Of a stretch of 64,000 nt of DNA, positions 1 through 8,717 are shown one piece after another. Each line of letters begins with the position of its first letter. The first letter of the stretch is position 1. The DNA lies in contig JBLWWJ010000002.1 of NCBI GenBank assembly GCA_048268005.1, forward strand, positions 1 through 64,000, in the 5' to 3' direction. This stretch comes from Ancylomarina sp048268005. Its GTDB lineage: Bacteria > Bacteroidota > Bacteroidia > Bacteroidales > Marinifilaceae. Below the pieces are notes generated by a model. It was given only the letters and a program-made list of their open reading frames with translations. It was not told the DNA's origin and did no database searches. The translations under genes and the position numbers were made by a program.

Positions 1-3000
1 AATGTTGATATTTCCGTTTTGCGTATTGTAATTGCTTACATCAGTAGGTGTGAATATTATCTCTACCGCTTGTGATCCAGCATTTGGTGTTGCAGCAGGA
101 TTGGCAAAAGCAAAACTTCCCTCTACATTAGCAGTACCTCTCGTAAGAGTTGATTCGCTTAATGCTTGTCCGTAAGTAATTGTACTAGCCGTTGGCCAAT
201 TATCAACAGAAGGTGTTGCTTTATTAACCGTTAATTTACCTGACACATAAGTAAAGCTGTAATGTGGAGAACTTAAGCCAGAGGCTATGATATCTTTATC
301 TTGAACTTCATAGTTTAAAGTTCCTTCCAGATCAGTAGAGGTGTGATCATGGACAAGGCCTTCATACGCAACCGTAAAATCTGGTAAAGGATCTCCGTAG
401 GTCATGCTGGCATCCTGTGCTGTGATTGTTAACGGATGTTGGATTGGCTTTACAGTAACCGTGAACGAAAATTCCTCACTTGTATATTTTCCATCCGAGA
501 CTTGGGCTTTCACCTGTAAATCTCCAAAGAAATAGGGAGCAGGAGTGAGCGTTGAGTTGCTGACTGTATAATTGTCGCCTCCGAGATAAGTAAAGGTATA
601 GGCTGCTGCCGAATCATTATCATCATCCTTCACGTTAAACCACTCAGGAAGGAAAGTCAAATTGTTATTCTCATCAACAGAAATAGCCTGAACGCTTTCT
701 ATTGATGGTTGATGAAAGTTTGCACTAGCCAATTGATTAGAAGTGAAAATCTTATACTCCCCTCGTTTTAGAAATGCTTGTTGACTTGTGCTTGATACTT
801 CAAAACTACTTCCATCTTCAAAATTGTACCAGGTTCCTATTGTTCCATAGTAAGGGGTGATGTTGCCATCGCTTTCACCAAAGTTTCCAATCACGATAAG
901 TTGAAAGCCTTCATCTGATTTTGTTTTGCCATTTAAGATGATGCGTTTCATCGCACTGGCAAGCTCGAAATCCTGTGTTTGATCATTATTATAAAGGTTG
1001 TATGTATTTCGAAGATGAAATAGGTCTGCATAGAATTCATACAGGTCTTTGCGGTGTGGATTCTCGAAATAATCCCAGCGCACTGGTTTCTTTCCGGTTC
1101 TTCCATTGTAATCAATGCTGTAATCGTAGCCTAACTCTCCAAATTGCCAAACCATTCTTGCTCCCGGGAGAAGAAGGTTGAATGCCGCCGCCGCTTTTAG
1201 TCTGGGAACGATAATTTCCAGCTGAACATCGGTAGGTTCCTGATATTTGTCAAACGATCCTGCATTGATATCCCTGCCATATTTTAGAGCTTTAAAAGCC
1301 AAACGCTCTTCATCGTGGCTTTCCATATAACTCATCAGGTTGGCGTATTGATAGGATATGTTTCGGTAATAGGCTTGAGAAAAGTCGATGTTGGCACTCC
1401 ATCCCATGGCAATTTCTTCGTATTTTTCTGAGATTCCTTTTCCACCCCACATTAGTATTCCTTCGTTGGCCAATTCACTATCTTCACTCGCGTCTGCCAG
1501 GTGTTCAAATACGGCAATTGTTCCCGGATGCTTGCTTCTCATGTTACCAACCATTCTTTTGAGGATTCCAATGCGTTGAGCATCGTATGTACTTCCCCAA
1601 CTATCTTCAGGATAGCTTGTATTGCTGAATCCTTTCGTGAAATCAAATCGGAATCCATCAAAATGGTATTCATCAATCCAGAAATTCAAAATAGAATCTA
1701 CCAGGTTTTGAGTGTGTTCGCTGGTATGGTTAAAGTCAGCTCCCCAATGTGCTCCTGGATTTTGAAAGTTGTGATTCTCATTATACCAGGGATTATGTAC
1801 CGCCGGACGGTTGTCTGTACTGTTCCAATACATTTTTGCCAAAGGGCTGGAGTAAAAAGAGTGATTCAAGACCATGTCGTTAATTACCGCTATTCCTTTC
1901 TCGTGGGCCTGATCGATAAAACTTTTCAGATCATTCTTGGTACCATAAGCTTTATCTGGCGCAAAGTAAAAGTTAGGATTGTAACCCCAACTGTCATTCC
2001 CTTCGAATTCACTCACCGGCATCAGGTGAATACAGTTGATGCCCAAATCTTTTAAATAATCCAGCTTCTCAGTAGCTGCCAGATAGTTTCCTTCTGTTGT
2101 GAAATCACGGATGTGGAGTTCATAAACATTTAGATCGTTATGAGATGGAGCTGTGAAGTTACTGACCTGCCATTGGTAAGCAGTCTGACCAGTTTGCAAC
2201 ACGGATGCACGATCGCTGGCTTTTTTGCTAGGGTAGCTGATTAGCCCGGGATAGCTTGCTGATGAAATGTATTGATCATCCGGATCGCTCACTTTTTCGG
2301 TATAAGGATCGGCAAGCTGTAGGTAACCATCAATTAAGTACTGGAAAACATATTCTTGTCCTGTTGTTAATCCTTCCAAAGTAATCCACCAGTAATTGCC
2401 ATCTGTTGTTTTCTTCATTTTGCTGCTTTCGCTTGCGCTCCAATTGTTGAAATCACCCAATACGTGAACCACCGATTTGGCAGGAACAGATTGGTTCCCA
2501 TATACATTCCCATAACCATCTTTGTAAGTGATGGAGGTAGGTGTATGCAGAATCAAGGTTGCCTTGGTGTCATCATTGGGCAGGCCTTCAATATCCTTAT
2601 GGTAAATGATTCCTTTCTGTCCTGTTTTTACCCACGACGGCAGGTCTTCCACAGTAACAGACGAATAGGCTTCCATTGCAATGGTTTTTTCTTTTGTAGT
2701 ACTACCGTTGTTTGCACGGATAAGAATCGTATGTAATCCTGCAGCGGTAAAACTGTGATTTACAGTGCTTGTTGTTACCGAAGAAGCCGTATGTATGGAT
2801 TGGTTATCAGCGAATACTTCAACGCTTGCACTTTCGGAAGTGGTGAAGTTGATCTCGAAAGAACTTTCGGTTTCTACTGTCTTTTCCTGATCATTGGGAT
2901 GAACGATGCTAATGTAAAATTCCGGGTCGGTTTCCAGGTAATAGTCCTTGTCCTCTTCATTTTTCTGAACAACAGATCCATCTTGATTTCTGAAGATTAA

Positions 3001-4602
3001 ACCAATGCGGAACAGGTTCTCATTAAGATCGCTGATTCCAAAGTAAGTTGATGGTGTAAGCGTAATCTGCCACACTCCTGAAGATATTTCTGTCAGTTGA
3101 CCTTTTGTATTGTCTCCCCATTGTGCCTGACCTACGTAATCGGCAGTGGTTTTTCCTGATCCCGAGGTAACGGCCCAACTGTGCATGTAGATATTGCTTT
3201 CGGCTTGCAATTTCTTTCCCGAAGCAATGCCTGGTCTGAAGGTAATGGTTATTTCATCCGATATTTTCGGAAGAGCTGGACTGATCTCAATCCAATCAGG
3301 GATGCTTGCAGCTTGTAGAGACAGGCTGTAGTTTGATCCGCTGTTGTCCTCTTTCAAAGTGCCGTCGGCCGATCGGAAAAGAAATTCCAAACCAGTAACA
3401 TCTTCTCCTGGTAGCAAGCTGGCAAAATCAGAGGTGGGCGTAAAATTAAAGGTCCACTGGTTGGCAGAATTTCCTTGAGTCATTATACCCACATTATCAT
3501 CTTTCCCCCAGTTTCCTATCCATTCTTTTTTCCCAGATGTCGTGCTGACACCATAATGCAGATACATTTTAGTTGCATTTTCAAGAGCAGTTCCTTTTGT
3601 ATTAAAAGTAATGCTCACCTGCTGGTCTGCAGATGGGTTTTCCGGAGAGGTTACCACCACCGGAGGATCTGCAATTGTAATGCTTACTGTATAGTCTTTG
3701 GTTGAATTGTTTTCAGCCGTAAGCGTGTAGATTTGTGGATTTGTAAAATCTCTTGCTACACCAGAAAGTGGAGAGATAGAAGCCTTTGGCGAAATTTCAA
3801 TGGTGGGACTTACCTGGCTTATATCAACACTAGTATTGTAAGGCAACTCCATGCTAATGGTGTTTTCTCCGATGTTGGCATCAATATCATCAACCGTAAA
3901 TCTGGTAATATCTTTGGCTATACTTAACTGCGAAATTGTAATTGTATATATCTGTTGATTGCCATCTTCGGCAGTTACGGTATACTGAACTGGTGAAGAA
4001 AAATCCTGTGCGACTCCCGATGTAGGTGACACACTGGCATGTTCAGAAACTACAATCACCGGACTTAAACTGGTAATGTCTTTTTCTGCATCTATCTGTA
4101 AGGCGATCTGGTCTCCTGATATTTGAGCCGCATTACCTTCGATGTTGAAAGAGGTAATTGCTTTGCCACTATGATTTACATGTGCTTCGGTCAGTGATAT
4201 TTCAAAGTTTCCCGTTTGATTGTTTCCTCCACCTCCATACTGGTTTCTAAAAAGGAGGTCAATGCTGTAAACAGTCGTACCTTCACTTAAAGAGAAATAC
4301 TCCTTAGGTGTGATGGTTTTCTTCCACACTTTTGTTCCTTCGTGAGCAGTCATCTCCTGACTGTCGTTTAGGTCAGAGAAAGCATCGTTTACATTTTGCC
4401 AGTGACCTGCATTGTTGTTTACTCCCGCATGCATATAAACTCTGGCTTCACCATCTGTCCAGAAAGTAGAAGACTCCTTGTCAAAATAGATGGTAATCTC
4501 ATCGTTGATCGTTGCATTGATTGGTTCAACCCATACTCTTTGGGCCATTCCGTTCAGGAGATATCCTGTAAGTAAAATAAAAAGAAGTAAAGTTTTTCTC
4601 AT
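1..4602 (-). CDS. Secreted multidomain GH13 alpha-amylase, C-terminus cut by window edge
   Basis: The frame is open on the minus strand from an ATG at 4602 to base 1 (1534 codons seen), so the C-terminus lies outside the window. It begins with a Sec signal peptide (MRKTLLLFILLTGYLLNGMA). Three similar beta-sandwich, starch-binding-like modules follow at about residues 25-135, 310-415 and 420-545, with two DUF5018-like repeats between the first and second. An E-set/CBM48-like domain at about 710-790 precedes the GH13 barrel at about 830-1200. Catalytic motifs visible are GFRFDF (nucleophile Asp near 985), AVFEHLAD (acid Glu near 1033) and SHDEER (Asp near 1097). MBG-type repeats (TYGDPLPDF) follow. 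The enzyme should hydrolyse alpha-1,4-glucans outside the cell or at its surface. The linkage specificity cannot be read from sequence. Confidence 0.9.
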   Translation of the reverse strand, partial: MRKTLLLFILLTGYLLNGMAQRVWVEPINATINDEITIYFDKESSTFWTDGEARVYMHAGVNNNAGHWQNVNDAFSDLNDSQEMTAHEGTKVWKKTITPKEYFSLSEGTTVYSIDLLFRNQYGGGGNNQTGNFEISLTEAHVNHSGKAITSFNIEGNAAQISGDQIALQIDAEKDITSLSPVIVVSEHASVSPTSGVAQDFSSPVQYTVTAEDGNQQIYTITISQLSIAKDITRFTVDDIDANIGENTISMELPYNTSVDISQVSPTIEISPKASISPLSGVARDFTNPQIYTLTAENNSTKDYTVSITIADPPVVVTSPENPSADQQVSITFNTKGTALENATKMYLHYGVSTTSGKKEWIGNWGKDDNVGIMTQGNSANQWTFNFTPTSDFASLLPGEDVTGLEFLFRSADGTLKEDNSGSNYSLSLQAASIPDWIEISPALPKISDEITITFRPGIASGKKLQAESNIYMHSWAVTSGSGKTTADYVGQAQWGDNTKGQLTEISSGVWQITLTPSTYFGISDLNENLFRIGLIFRNQDGSVVQKNEEDKDYYLETDPEFYISIVHPNDQEKTVETESSFEINFTTSESASVEVFADNQSIHTASSVTTSTVNHSFTAAGLHTILIRANNGSTTKEKTIAMEAYSSVTVEDLPSWVKTGQKGIIYHKDIEGLPNDDTKATLILHTPTSITYKDGYGNVYGNQSVPAKSVVHVLGDFNNWSASESSKMKKTTDGNYWWITLEGLTTGQEYVFQYLIDGYLQLADPYTEKVSDPDDQYISSASYPGLISYPSKKASDRASVLQTGQTAYQWQVSNFTAPSHNDLNVYELHIRDFTTEGNYLAATEKLDYLKDLGINCIHLMPVSEFEGNDSWGYNPNFYFAPDKAYGTKNDLKSFIDQAHEKGIAVINDMVLNHSFYSSPLAKMYWNSTDNRPAVHNPWYNENHNFQNPGAHWGADFNHTSEHTQNLVDSILNFWIDEYHFDGFRFDFTKGFSNTSYPEDSWGSTYDAQRIGILKRMVGNMRSKHPGTIAVFEHLADASEDSELANEGILMWGGKGISEKYEEIAMGWSANIDFSQAYYRNISYQYANLMSYMESHDEERLAFKALKYGRDINAGSFDKYQEPTDVQLEIIVPRLKAAAAFNLLLPGARMVWQFGELGYDYSIDYNGRTGKKPVRWDYFENPHRKDLYEFYADLFHLRNTYNLYNNDQTQDFELASAMKRIILNGKTKSDEGFQLIVIGNFGESDGNITPYYGTIGTWYNFEDGSSFEVSSTSQQAFLKRGEYKIFTSNQLASANFHQPSIESVQAISVDENNNLTFLPEWFNVKDDDNDSAAAYTFTYLGGDNYTVSNSTLTPAPYFFGDLQVKAQVSDGKYTSEEFSFTVTVKPIQHPLTITAQDASMTYGDPLPDFTVAYEGLVHDHTSTDLEGTLNYEVQDKDIIASGLSSPHYSFTYVSGKLTVNKATPSVDNWPTASTITYGQALSESTLTRGTANVEGSFAFANPAATPNAGSQAVEIIFTPTDVSNYNTQNGNINI

Positions 4603-4631
4603 ACGTTGTAATTATAGGATTAGATGGGAGT

Positions 4632-4639
4632 CAAAAATA
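4632..4639 (-). promoter_or_regulatory. Candidate -7 element for the amylase gene
   Basis: On the minus strand this reads TATTTTTG, matching TAnnTTTG, and would start transcription about 25 nt before the ATG at 4602. No good -33 TTTG is present at the usual distance. A weak core promoter would fit dependence on the palindromic sites just upstream. Confidence 0.4.
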
Positions 4640-4666
4640 AGATTATGAGTGATTTAAGTTTTTTCT

Positions 4667-4717
4667 ATCGTTTGCGTTATGACGATTTACTTCTGCAAAC
4701 GATCCCGCAAACGTTTG
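4667..4717. promoter_or_regulatory. Cluster of LacI-family-like operators upstream of the amylase gene
   Basis: The arms ATCGTTTGC (4667-4675) and GCAAACGAT (4695-4703) form a perfect inverted repeat with a 19-bp spacer. A second palindrome, CAAACGTTTG (4708-4717) within CGCAAACGTTTGTT, has the central CG usual for LacI/GalR operators. The heptamer GCAAACG therefore occurs three times in about 50 bp. The cluster lies 65-115 bp upstream of the amylase start and about 200 bp upstream of the pyrophosphatase gene. The regulator itself is not in this window; the LacI assignment is inferred from operator shape. Confidence 0.55.
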
Positions 4718-4854
4718 TTAAAAACGTTATTTTTGATGAATGTATCTATATAATTACTCGATTATAGTTATTATTATTAGGGTGTGAATTTGTTTTTATT
4801 TAGGGAATCATTGAAAAGAAAAAGACGATTGGGGTGTTTATTATATTGTTTTCT

Positions 4855-4862
4855 TACTTTTG
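4855..4862 (+). promoter_or_regulatory. Candidate -7 element for ppa
   Basis: TACTTTTG matches the Bacteroidota -7 consensus TAnnTTTG and lies 58 bp before the ppa ATG. The nearest upstream TTG (4829-4831) is 23 bp away, slightly further than usual. Confidence 0.45.
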
Positions 4863-4920
4863 TTATACAAATTTAGCAAACAGGTGACTGTTTTGTGTTG
4901 AAATTGAAAAATATAGACTA

Positions 4921-5592
4921 ATGGGAAATAAATTAAATGATCCTATTGGCCGATTGATGGGCTTACGTTATAAGTCGCATCCTTGGCACGGGATTGATGT
5001 TGGTGATGATGCACCGAATTCGGTGATGGCATTTATCGAGATGGTGCCGACCGACACCGTTAAGTATGAAGTTGACAAGGTTAGTGGTTACTTAAAAATT
5101 GACCGTCCTCAAAAGTATTCCAATGTAATTCCTGCATTATATGGTTTTTTACCTCAATCGTACTGTGGTAAGTTGGTAGGTGAGTATTGTAGCGAGAAAT
5201 CAGGAAAGAAAGATATTCAAGGTGATGGTGATCCTCTTGATATTTGTGTCCTGACTGAAAAATCAATTGCACATGGTGATATTATAGCTGAAGTACGCCC
5301 TATAGGTGGTTTCCGTATGATTGATGGTAATGAAGCAGATGATAAAATTATCGCTGTCTTAAATAATGATGCCACCTACGGTAATTACAATGATATTGCT
5401 GACTGTCCAGAGGTTATTATTACTCGTTTAAAGCACTATTTTCTGACTTATAAGGATATGCCTGGCTTGTCTAGTGAAGCAGAAATTACTGATGTTTATG
5501 GTCTTGAAGAAGCCAAAGAAGTGATTACACGTTCTTTGGATGATTATAAAGCACGATTTGAGAATTTGGAAGATGTACTGAAGCATGTCTAA
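4921..5592 (+). CDS. ppa: Soluble inorganic pyrophosphatase, family I
   Basis: This 223-residue cytoplasmic enzyme hydrolyses PPi to two phosphates and so drives biosynthetic reactions forward. It carries the family I signature DGDPLD with metal-binding Asp102, Asp104 and Asp107, and the KYEVDK substrate-binding segment near residue 50. The length is somewhat above the bacterial norm of about 175-180. The gene stands alone with its own -7 element and a strong terminator. A membrane-bound ion-pumping pyrophosphatase is encoded at 27962-30451, so the cell appears able to burn PPi in two ways. Confidence 0.95.
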   Translation: MGNKLNDPIGRLMGLRYKSHPWHGIDVGDDAPNSVMAFIEMVPTDTVKYEVDKVSGYLKIDRPQKYSNVIPALYGFLPQSYCGKLVGEYCSEKSGKKDIQGDGDPLDICVLTEKSIAHGDIIAEVRPIGGFRMIDGNEADDKIIAVLNNDATYGNYNDIADCPEVIITRLKHYFLTYKDMPGLSSEAEITDVYGLEEAKEVITRSLDDYKARFENLEDVLKHV

Positions 5593-5612
5593 TTATGCTT
5601 AGCGTGATATAT

Positions 5613-5657
5613 AAAAAAAAAAGAGCTCTTTGAATATTTAAAGAGCTCTTTTTTTTT
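5613..5657 (+). terminator. Terminator of ppa
   Basis: The palindrome AAAGAGCTCTTT occurs twice (around 5621-5632 and 5639-5650). Transcript pairing AAAGAGCTC with GAGCTCTTT would form the stem, which is followed by a run of Ts. Preceding As would allow weak function in the other direction. Confidence 0.8.
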
Positions 5658-5775
5658 AGAAAGTCTAAATATAATCGCTATTTTTATGATGAAAATAAGT
5701 GTGTTGATCAGCTTTCTGGTGCTGTTCGTCATATGACTCTGTGTGATAGTTTCGTAATATTAATTAATCTTTTAC

Positions 5776-6396
5776 ATGACTGATTCGGAAAAATCAAATG
5801 TTCGAATACAAGCTTTGTTAAATGAATTAGACAGACTTCAATTTGAAATTAAAAAAAAGAAGGTGATAATTCGTCTGATTGTTAGTATTACCGTGCTTGC
5901 TGTTATCATAGTTGTTGCAGCATTTAACAAAAAAACGAATATTAATATTCATAATACCTTACAAGTAAAGCGCGGTGATAATGCAATTGTAAAAGAGAGT
6001 GGCTCCGTTAATGCTAAGTTTAAATATTATGAGCTTTGTTTTGAGAAGTTTAATCAATATCCTATTGCCCGCTTTTTTAGTGAGAATGAAGCTATATCAT
6101 TTCAACAAAAAATTAAAAAGCTAGATTTACCAGAAACTCATATTCATATCGACAGTCTGCAGGGTAAGGAAAGAGTTGTTGCTATCTCGGCTAACTATCG
6201 TTATTATATTCAGGTTGGCATATTTAAGAAGCAATTGCTTACTGATTTACCTGAGAATATGGTTTATTTGCATCAAATCAAAGATAAGAACTTATACAAA
6301 TATCGTATAGGACCGTTTACAAAGAGTACTCAAGCTAAAAATCTGATTAAAACCTTAGATTTAAAGGATTATTTGATTGTTGAAGTGTCTAATTAG
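5776..6396 (+). CDS. Membrane-anchored protein with SPOR-like region
   Basis: This 206-residue protein has a short charged, coiled-coil-prone N-terminus (residues 5-28), one hydrophobic helix at about 30-50, and a predicted periplasmic domain. The end (YYIQVGIF ... YKYRIGPFTKSTQAKNLI) has the pattern of a SPOR domain, the fold that binds denuded peptidoglycan glycan strands. Residues 80-130 may hold a second degenerate copy. A role in cell envelope or division is only inferred. It stands alone, convergent with the cytochrome cluster and separated from it by a bidirectional terminator. Confidence 0.6.
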   Translation: MTDSEKSNVRIQALLNELDRLQFEIKKKKVIIRLIVSITVLAVIIVVAAFNKKTNINIHNTLQVKRGDNAIVKESGSVNAKFKYYELCFEKFNQYPIARFFSENEAISFQQKIKKLDLPETHIHIDSLQGKERVVAISANYRYYIQVGIFKKQLLTDLPENMVYLHQIKDKNLYKYRIGPFTKSTQAKNLIKTLDLKDYLIVEVSN

Positions 6397-6413
6397 CTAG
6401 ATGATATTAAAAG

Positions 6414-6455
6414 ATAAAGCTCTCAGTCCATTTAAGAACGAGAGCTTTATTATTT
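6414..6455. terminator. Bidirectional terminator
   Basis: A perfect 11-bp stem (ATAAAGCTCTC 6414-6424, GAGAGCTTTAT 6440-6450) has a 15-nt loop. It lies between the convergent SPOR-like gene and the end of the cytochrome operon. Confidence 0.75.
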
Positions 6456-6472
6456 TATGATTTATTCAATTA

Positions 6473-7975
6473 TCAGTAAAGTTGCGCATGACATTCGGAA
6501 CACAATTGGGTTTTCCATTGTTTATCTATGTCAATAGGGTGGAAGAATTCCAGCGGTTTGTCTAGAGTAGTATTTTCCATTTCACCTGTTTTTCCTTGAG
6601 ATACAATATCGTGGCAAAGGTTACAATCTCTCGATATGGTTTCGCCGTTCTCCGTAATATGCTTGTCGTTATGACAACGGAAACAACCATTGGTCTCCAA
6701 ATGACCTAGATGATTTGGATATACTTTCCAACTGACTCCCATTTCTGGAAAAATGTTAGACGCATACCCCTTTTGAATAGAAGAAATAGCTTTATTGACA
6801 TCCTCTTTGTTTGTTTCAAGAATCTCAGGATACATGATATCGTAGTATTCTACTACTTGATTTCTGATGGCAATCATGGCACTATCGGTACTCGGATAAT
6901 CTTGTATGAGAATATCCATAGCTACGACCTTTATATCTGGTAAATCCTTGGATATTGCTCCAGATGAAATAAATTCATCGATAAAATTTTGGGGGTTGTG
7001 ATAATCGTGAGATGGGCGGTTATGACAATCCAAACAGTCCATCGTTCGTGTTTCCAAACTATCAATTTCTTTCTCGTTAAGTAAATTATCTGGTTCTAAA
7101 TAAAGTTTCACTTCGCCAGTTTTTAGATTAGTGTATTTTACCCAAGGTAATTTCTCACGATTTTTTGATGAAGCAATATACTCTATTTTAATATCAGGAT
7201 TAATATGCCAATGAATTCCTTCTGAAATACCTTTTGCACTGATACTGGCACTGGTTTTCATTTTCATGACAATGTTGTGCTCTGTTGTTGTTTCGTCAGC
7301 TAAATAAGAACGCTTGTGCTTTAGTTTGCTATCATAAAATTTTTGGGGCCAATGGCATTGTTCACAGGTTTCTCTAGCAGGACGTAAGTTTTCCAAAGGT
7401 GTCGGAATTGGTCTCGGGTATTTATCAGCCATAACAGAATAAACCTGATATAAACCTGATAATTTACTACGCATATACCAACCTGAACCTTCACCGACAT
7501 GACATTCTACGCACTTAACACGTTCATGCGATGACTGGTGATAAGCCGTAAATTCAGGAGCCATAACCTGATGACAGAGCTTTCCACAAAACTCGACTGA
7601 CTCTGTGTAATGAAAAGCATGATAACTTCCCATGGATGATATAATGAGGATGAAAACCGTCCCGAAGGTAAATATGATACTGATATTCCTGACCTTTGGT
7701 TCGTTAAAATCGATTTGAGGCCATTCTAACTTATCCTCAGGGAGCAGATGTTTTTTAATTTTTCGGTTTGTTCTAATCATTCCAATAGGAATAAGAATTA
7801 AACCGCCAACAAAAAACATGGGGAGGATGATGTAGATGAAAAGACCCGTATATGAGCTACCTATATCATAAAAGAATGAGAGTGCGATTAAGAATCCAAT
7901 AATAAATAGATTCATTACAGCAATTCCTGCTCCAAGGAGAGAAAGCCAGTTTCTAGCTGAATTAGGTAGTTTCAT
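6473..7975 (-). CDS. Heptaheme NapC/NirT-family quinol dehydrogenase cytochrome, ImcH-like layout
   Basis: This 500-residue protein has three hydrophobic helices (about 11-35, 43-66, 98-116) and then a periplasmic multiheme domain. Seven heme-attachment motifs are visible: CGKLCH (residues 130-135, a CX3CH variant, with Met138 just after), CVECH, CEQCH, CLDCH, CFRCH, CNLCH and CSECH. NapC/NirT proteins take electrons from the quinol pool and hand them to periplasmic cytochromes. Three membrane helices, seven hemes and about 500 residues match Geobacter ImcH better than four- or five-heme NapC/NrfH. It is the last gene of a minus-strand redox cluster. The function as an electron-export quinol dehydrogenase is inferred from architecture. 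Confidence 0.85.
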   Translation of the reverse strand: MKLPNSARNWLSLLGAGIAVMNLFIIGFLIALSFFYDIGSSYTGLFIYIILPMFFVGGLILIPIGMIRTNRKIKKHLLPEDKLEWPQIDFNEPKVRNISIIFTFGTVFILIISSMGSYHAFHYTESVEFCGKLCHQVMAPEFTAYHQSSHERVKCVECHVGEGSGWYMRSKLSGLYQVYSVMADKYPRPIPTPLENLRPARETCEQCHWPQKFYDSKLKHKRSYLADETTTEHNIVMKMKTSASISAKGISEGIHWHINPDIKIEYIASSKNREKLPWVKYTNLKTGEVKLYLEPDNLLNEKEIDSLETRTMDCLDCHNRPSHDYHNPQNFIDEFISSGAISKDLPDIKVVAMDILIQDYPSTDSAMIAIRNQVVEYYDIMYPEILETNKEDVNKAISSIQKGYASNIFPEMGVSWKVYPNHLGHLETNGCFRCHNDKHITENGETISRDCNLCHDIVSQGKTGEMENTTLDKPLEFFHPIDIDKQWKTQLCSECHAQLY

Positions 7976-8097
7976 CTTGATTAGATTTTAGTTATCTCTC
8001 TCTGTATTATGAGAGAGGTATTATCTCCTAAATTCTACTTTTTACCCTGCGACTCATAGATCATTTATTGAATGAAAAAAAAAGACCTGTTATTTTC

Positions 8098-8712
8098 TTA
8101 ATGCCAACCTGTTACGATGCTGATAAAATTGCTTGCAGGTTTTTTTCCAATTGTTGCAAAGTATAAGTGGATAATAAGAAATATTGAAATGAAGAATCCG
8201 ATAATTGCATGAAGCAATGCAGTTAAAAAGATACCACTCATGTTGTAAGCTTCTTCGATAATAAGTTCGGGAAAAAGCAAGGCAATTCCGGTAATAATAA
8301 TAACAGGAACCAAGAGGTACATAACAGCTACGTAAGTGTATTTTTGAACGGGATTGAATTTTCTTTTTTCTGATATTGGGTAAGGTGGTTCTTCATTTTT
8401 AAACATGCCGTATACATAGAATCGTAATTGTTTGATTAGACGTTTACGTAAACCTTTAGGTTTAATTCTATAATATTTTTTATTGGATGTTGTAAGGTTA
8501 CCAATAAAAAAGATGAGGTAGCTAGCTGAAACAATTATACCCGCGAAATTGTGAAGTGTAACGGCTAAATCGAATCGTATCAACTCAAATCCGGGTTTTG
8601 CAAATTGCATATTTAAACCGGTGTATATTAGAACAAGAATTCCCAATGCGTTTAAGGCGTGCCAAATGCGCAACCAAACAGGGTATAGGTATATTTTTTC
8701 TTCTGTAGCCAT
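8098..8712 (-). CDS. Cytochrome b561 / HydC-FdnI-like membrane subunit
   Basis: This 204-residue integral membrane protein has four hydrophobic helices. Conserved histidines in helix contexts (LRIWHALNALG, VTLHNFAG, LLHAIIGF, IIHLYF) suit two b hemes, as in the cytochrome b subunits of formate dehydrogenase, hydrogenase and thiosulfate reductase. Such subunits exchange electrons with quinones. Only 5 bp separate it from the end of the preceding heptaheme cytochrome gene, so the two are probably co-translated and may form one complex. A 122-bp gap follows before the NapC-type gene. Confidence 0.85.
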   Translation of the reverse strand: MATEEKIYLYPVWLRIWHALNALGILVLIYTGLNMQFAKPGFELIRFDLAVTLHNFAGIIVSASYLIFFIGNLTTSNKKYYRIKPKGLRKRLIKQLRFYVYGMFKNEEPPYPISEKRKFNPVQKYTYVAVMYLLVPVIIITGIALLFPELIIEEAYNMSGIFLTALLHAIIGFFISIFLIIHLYFATIGKKPASNFISIVTGWH

Positions 8713-8717
8713 GAAAT

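Noticed and set aside
1501..2055. A 184-codon open frame on the plus strand within the amylase gene
   Set aside because: It lies antisense to the GH13 catalytic motifs and has no recognisable domain.
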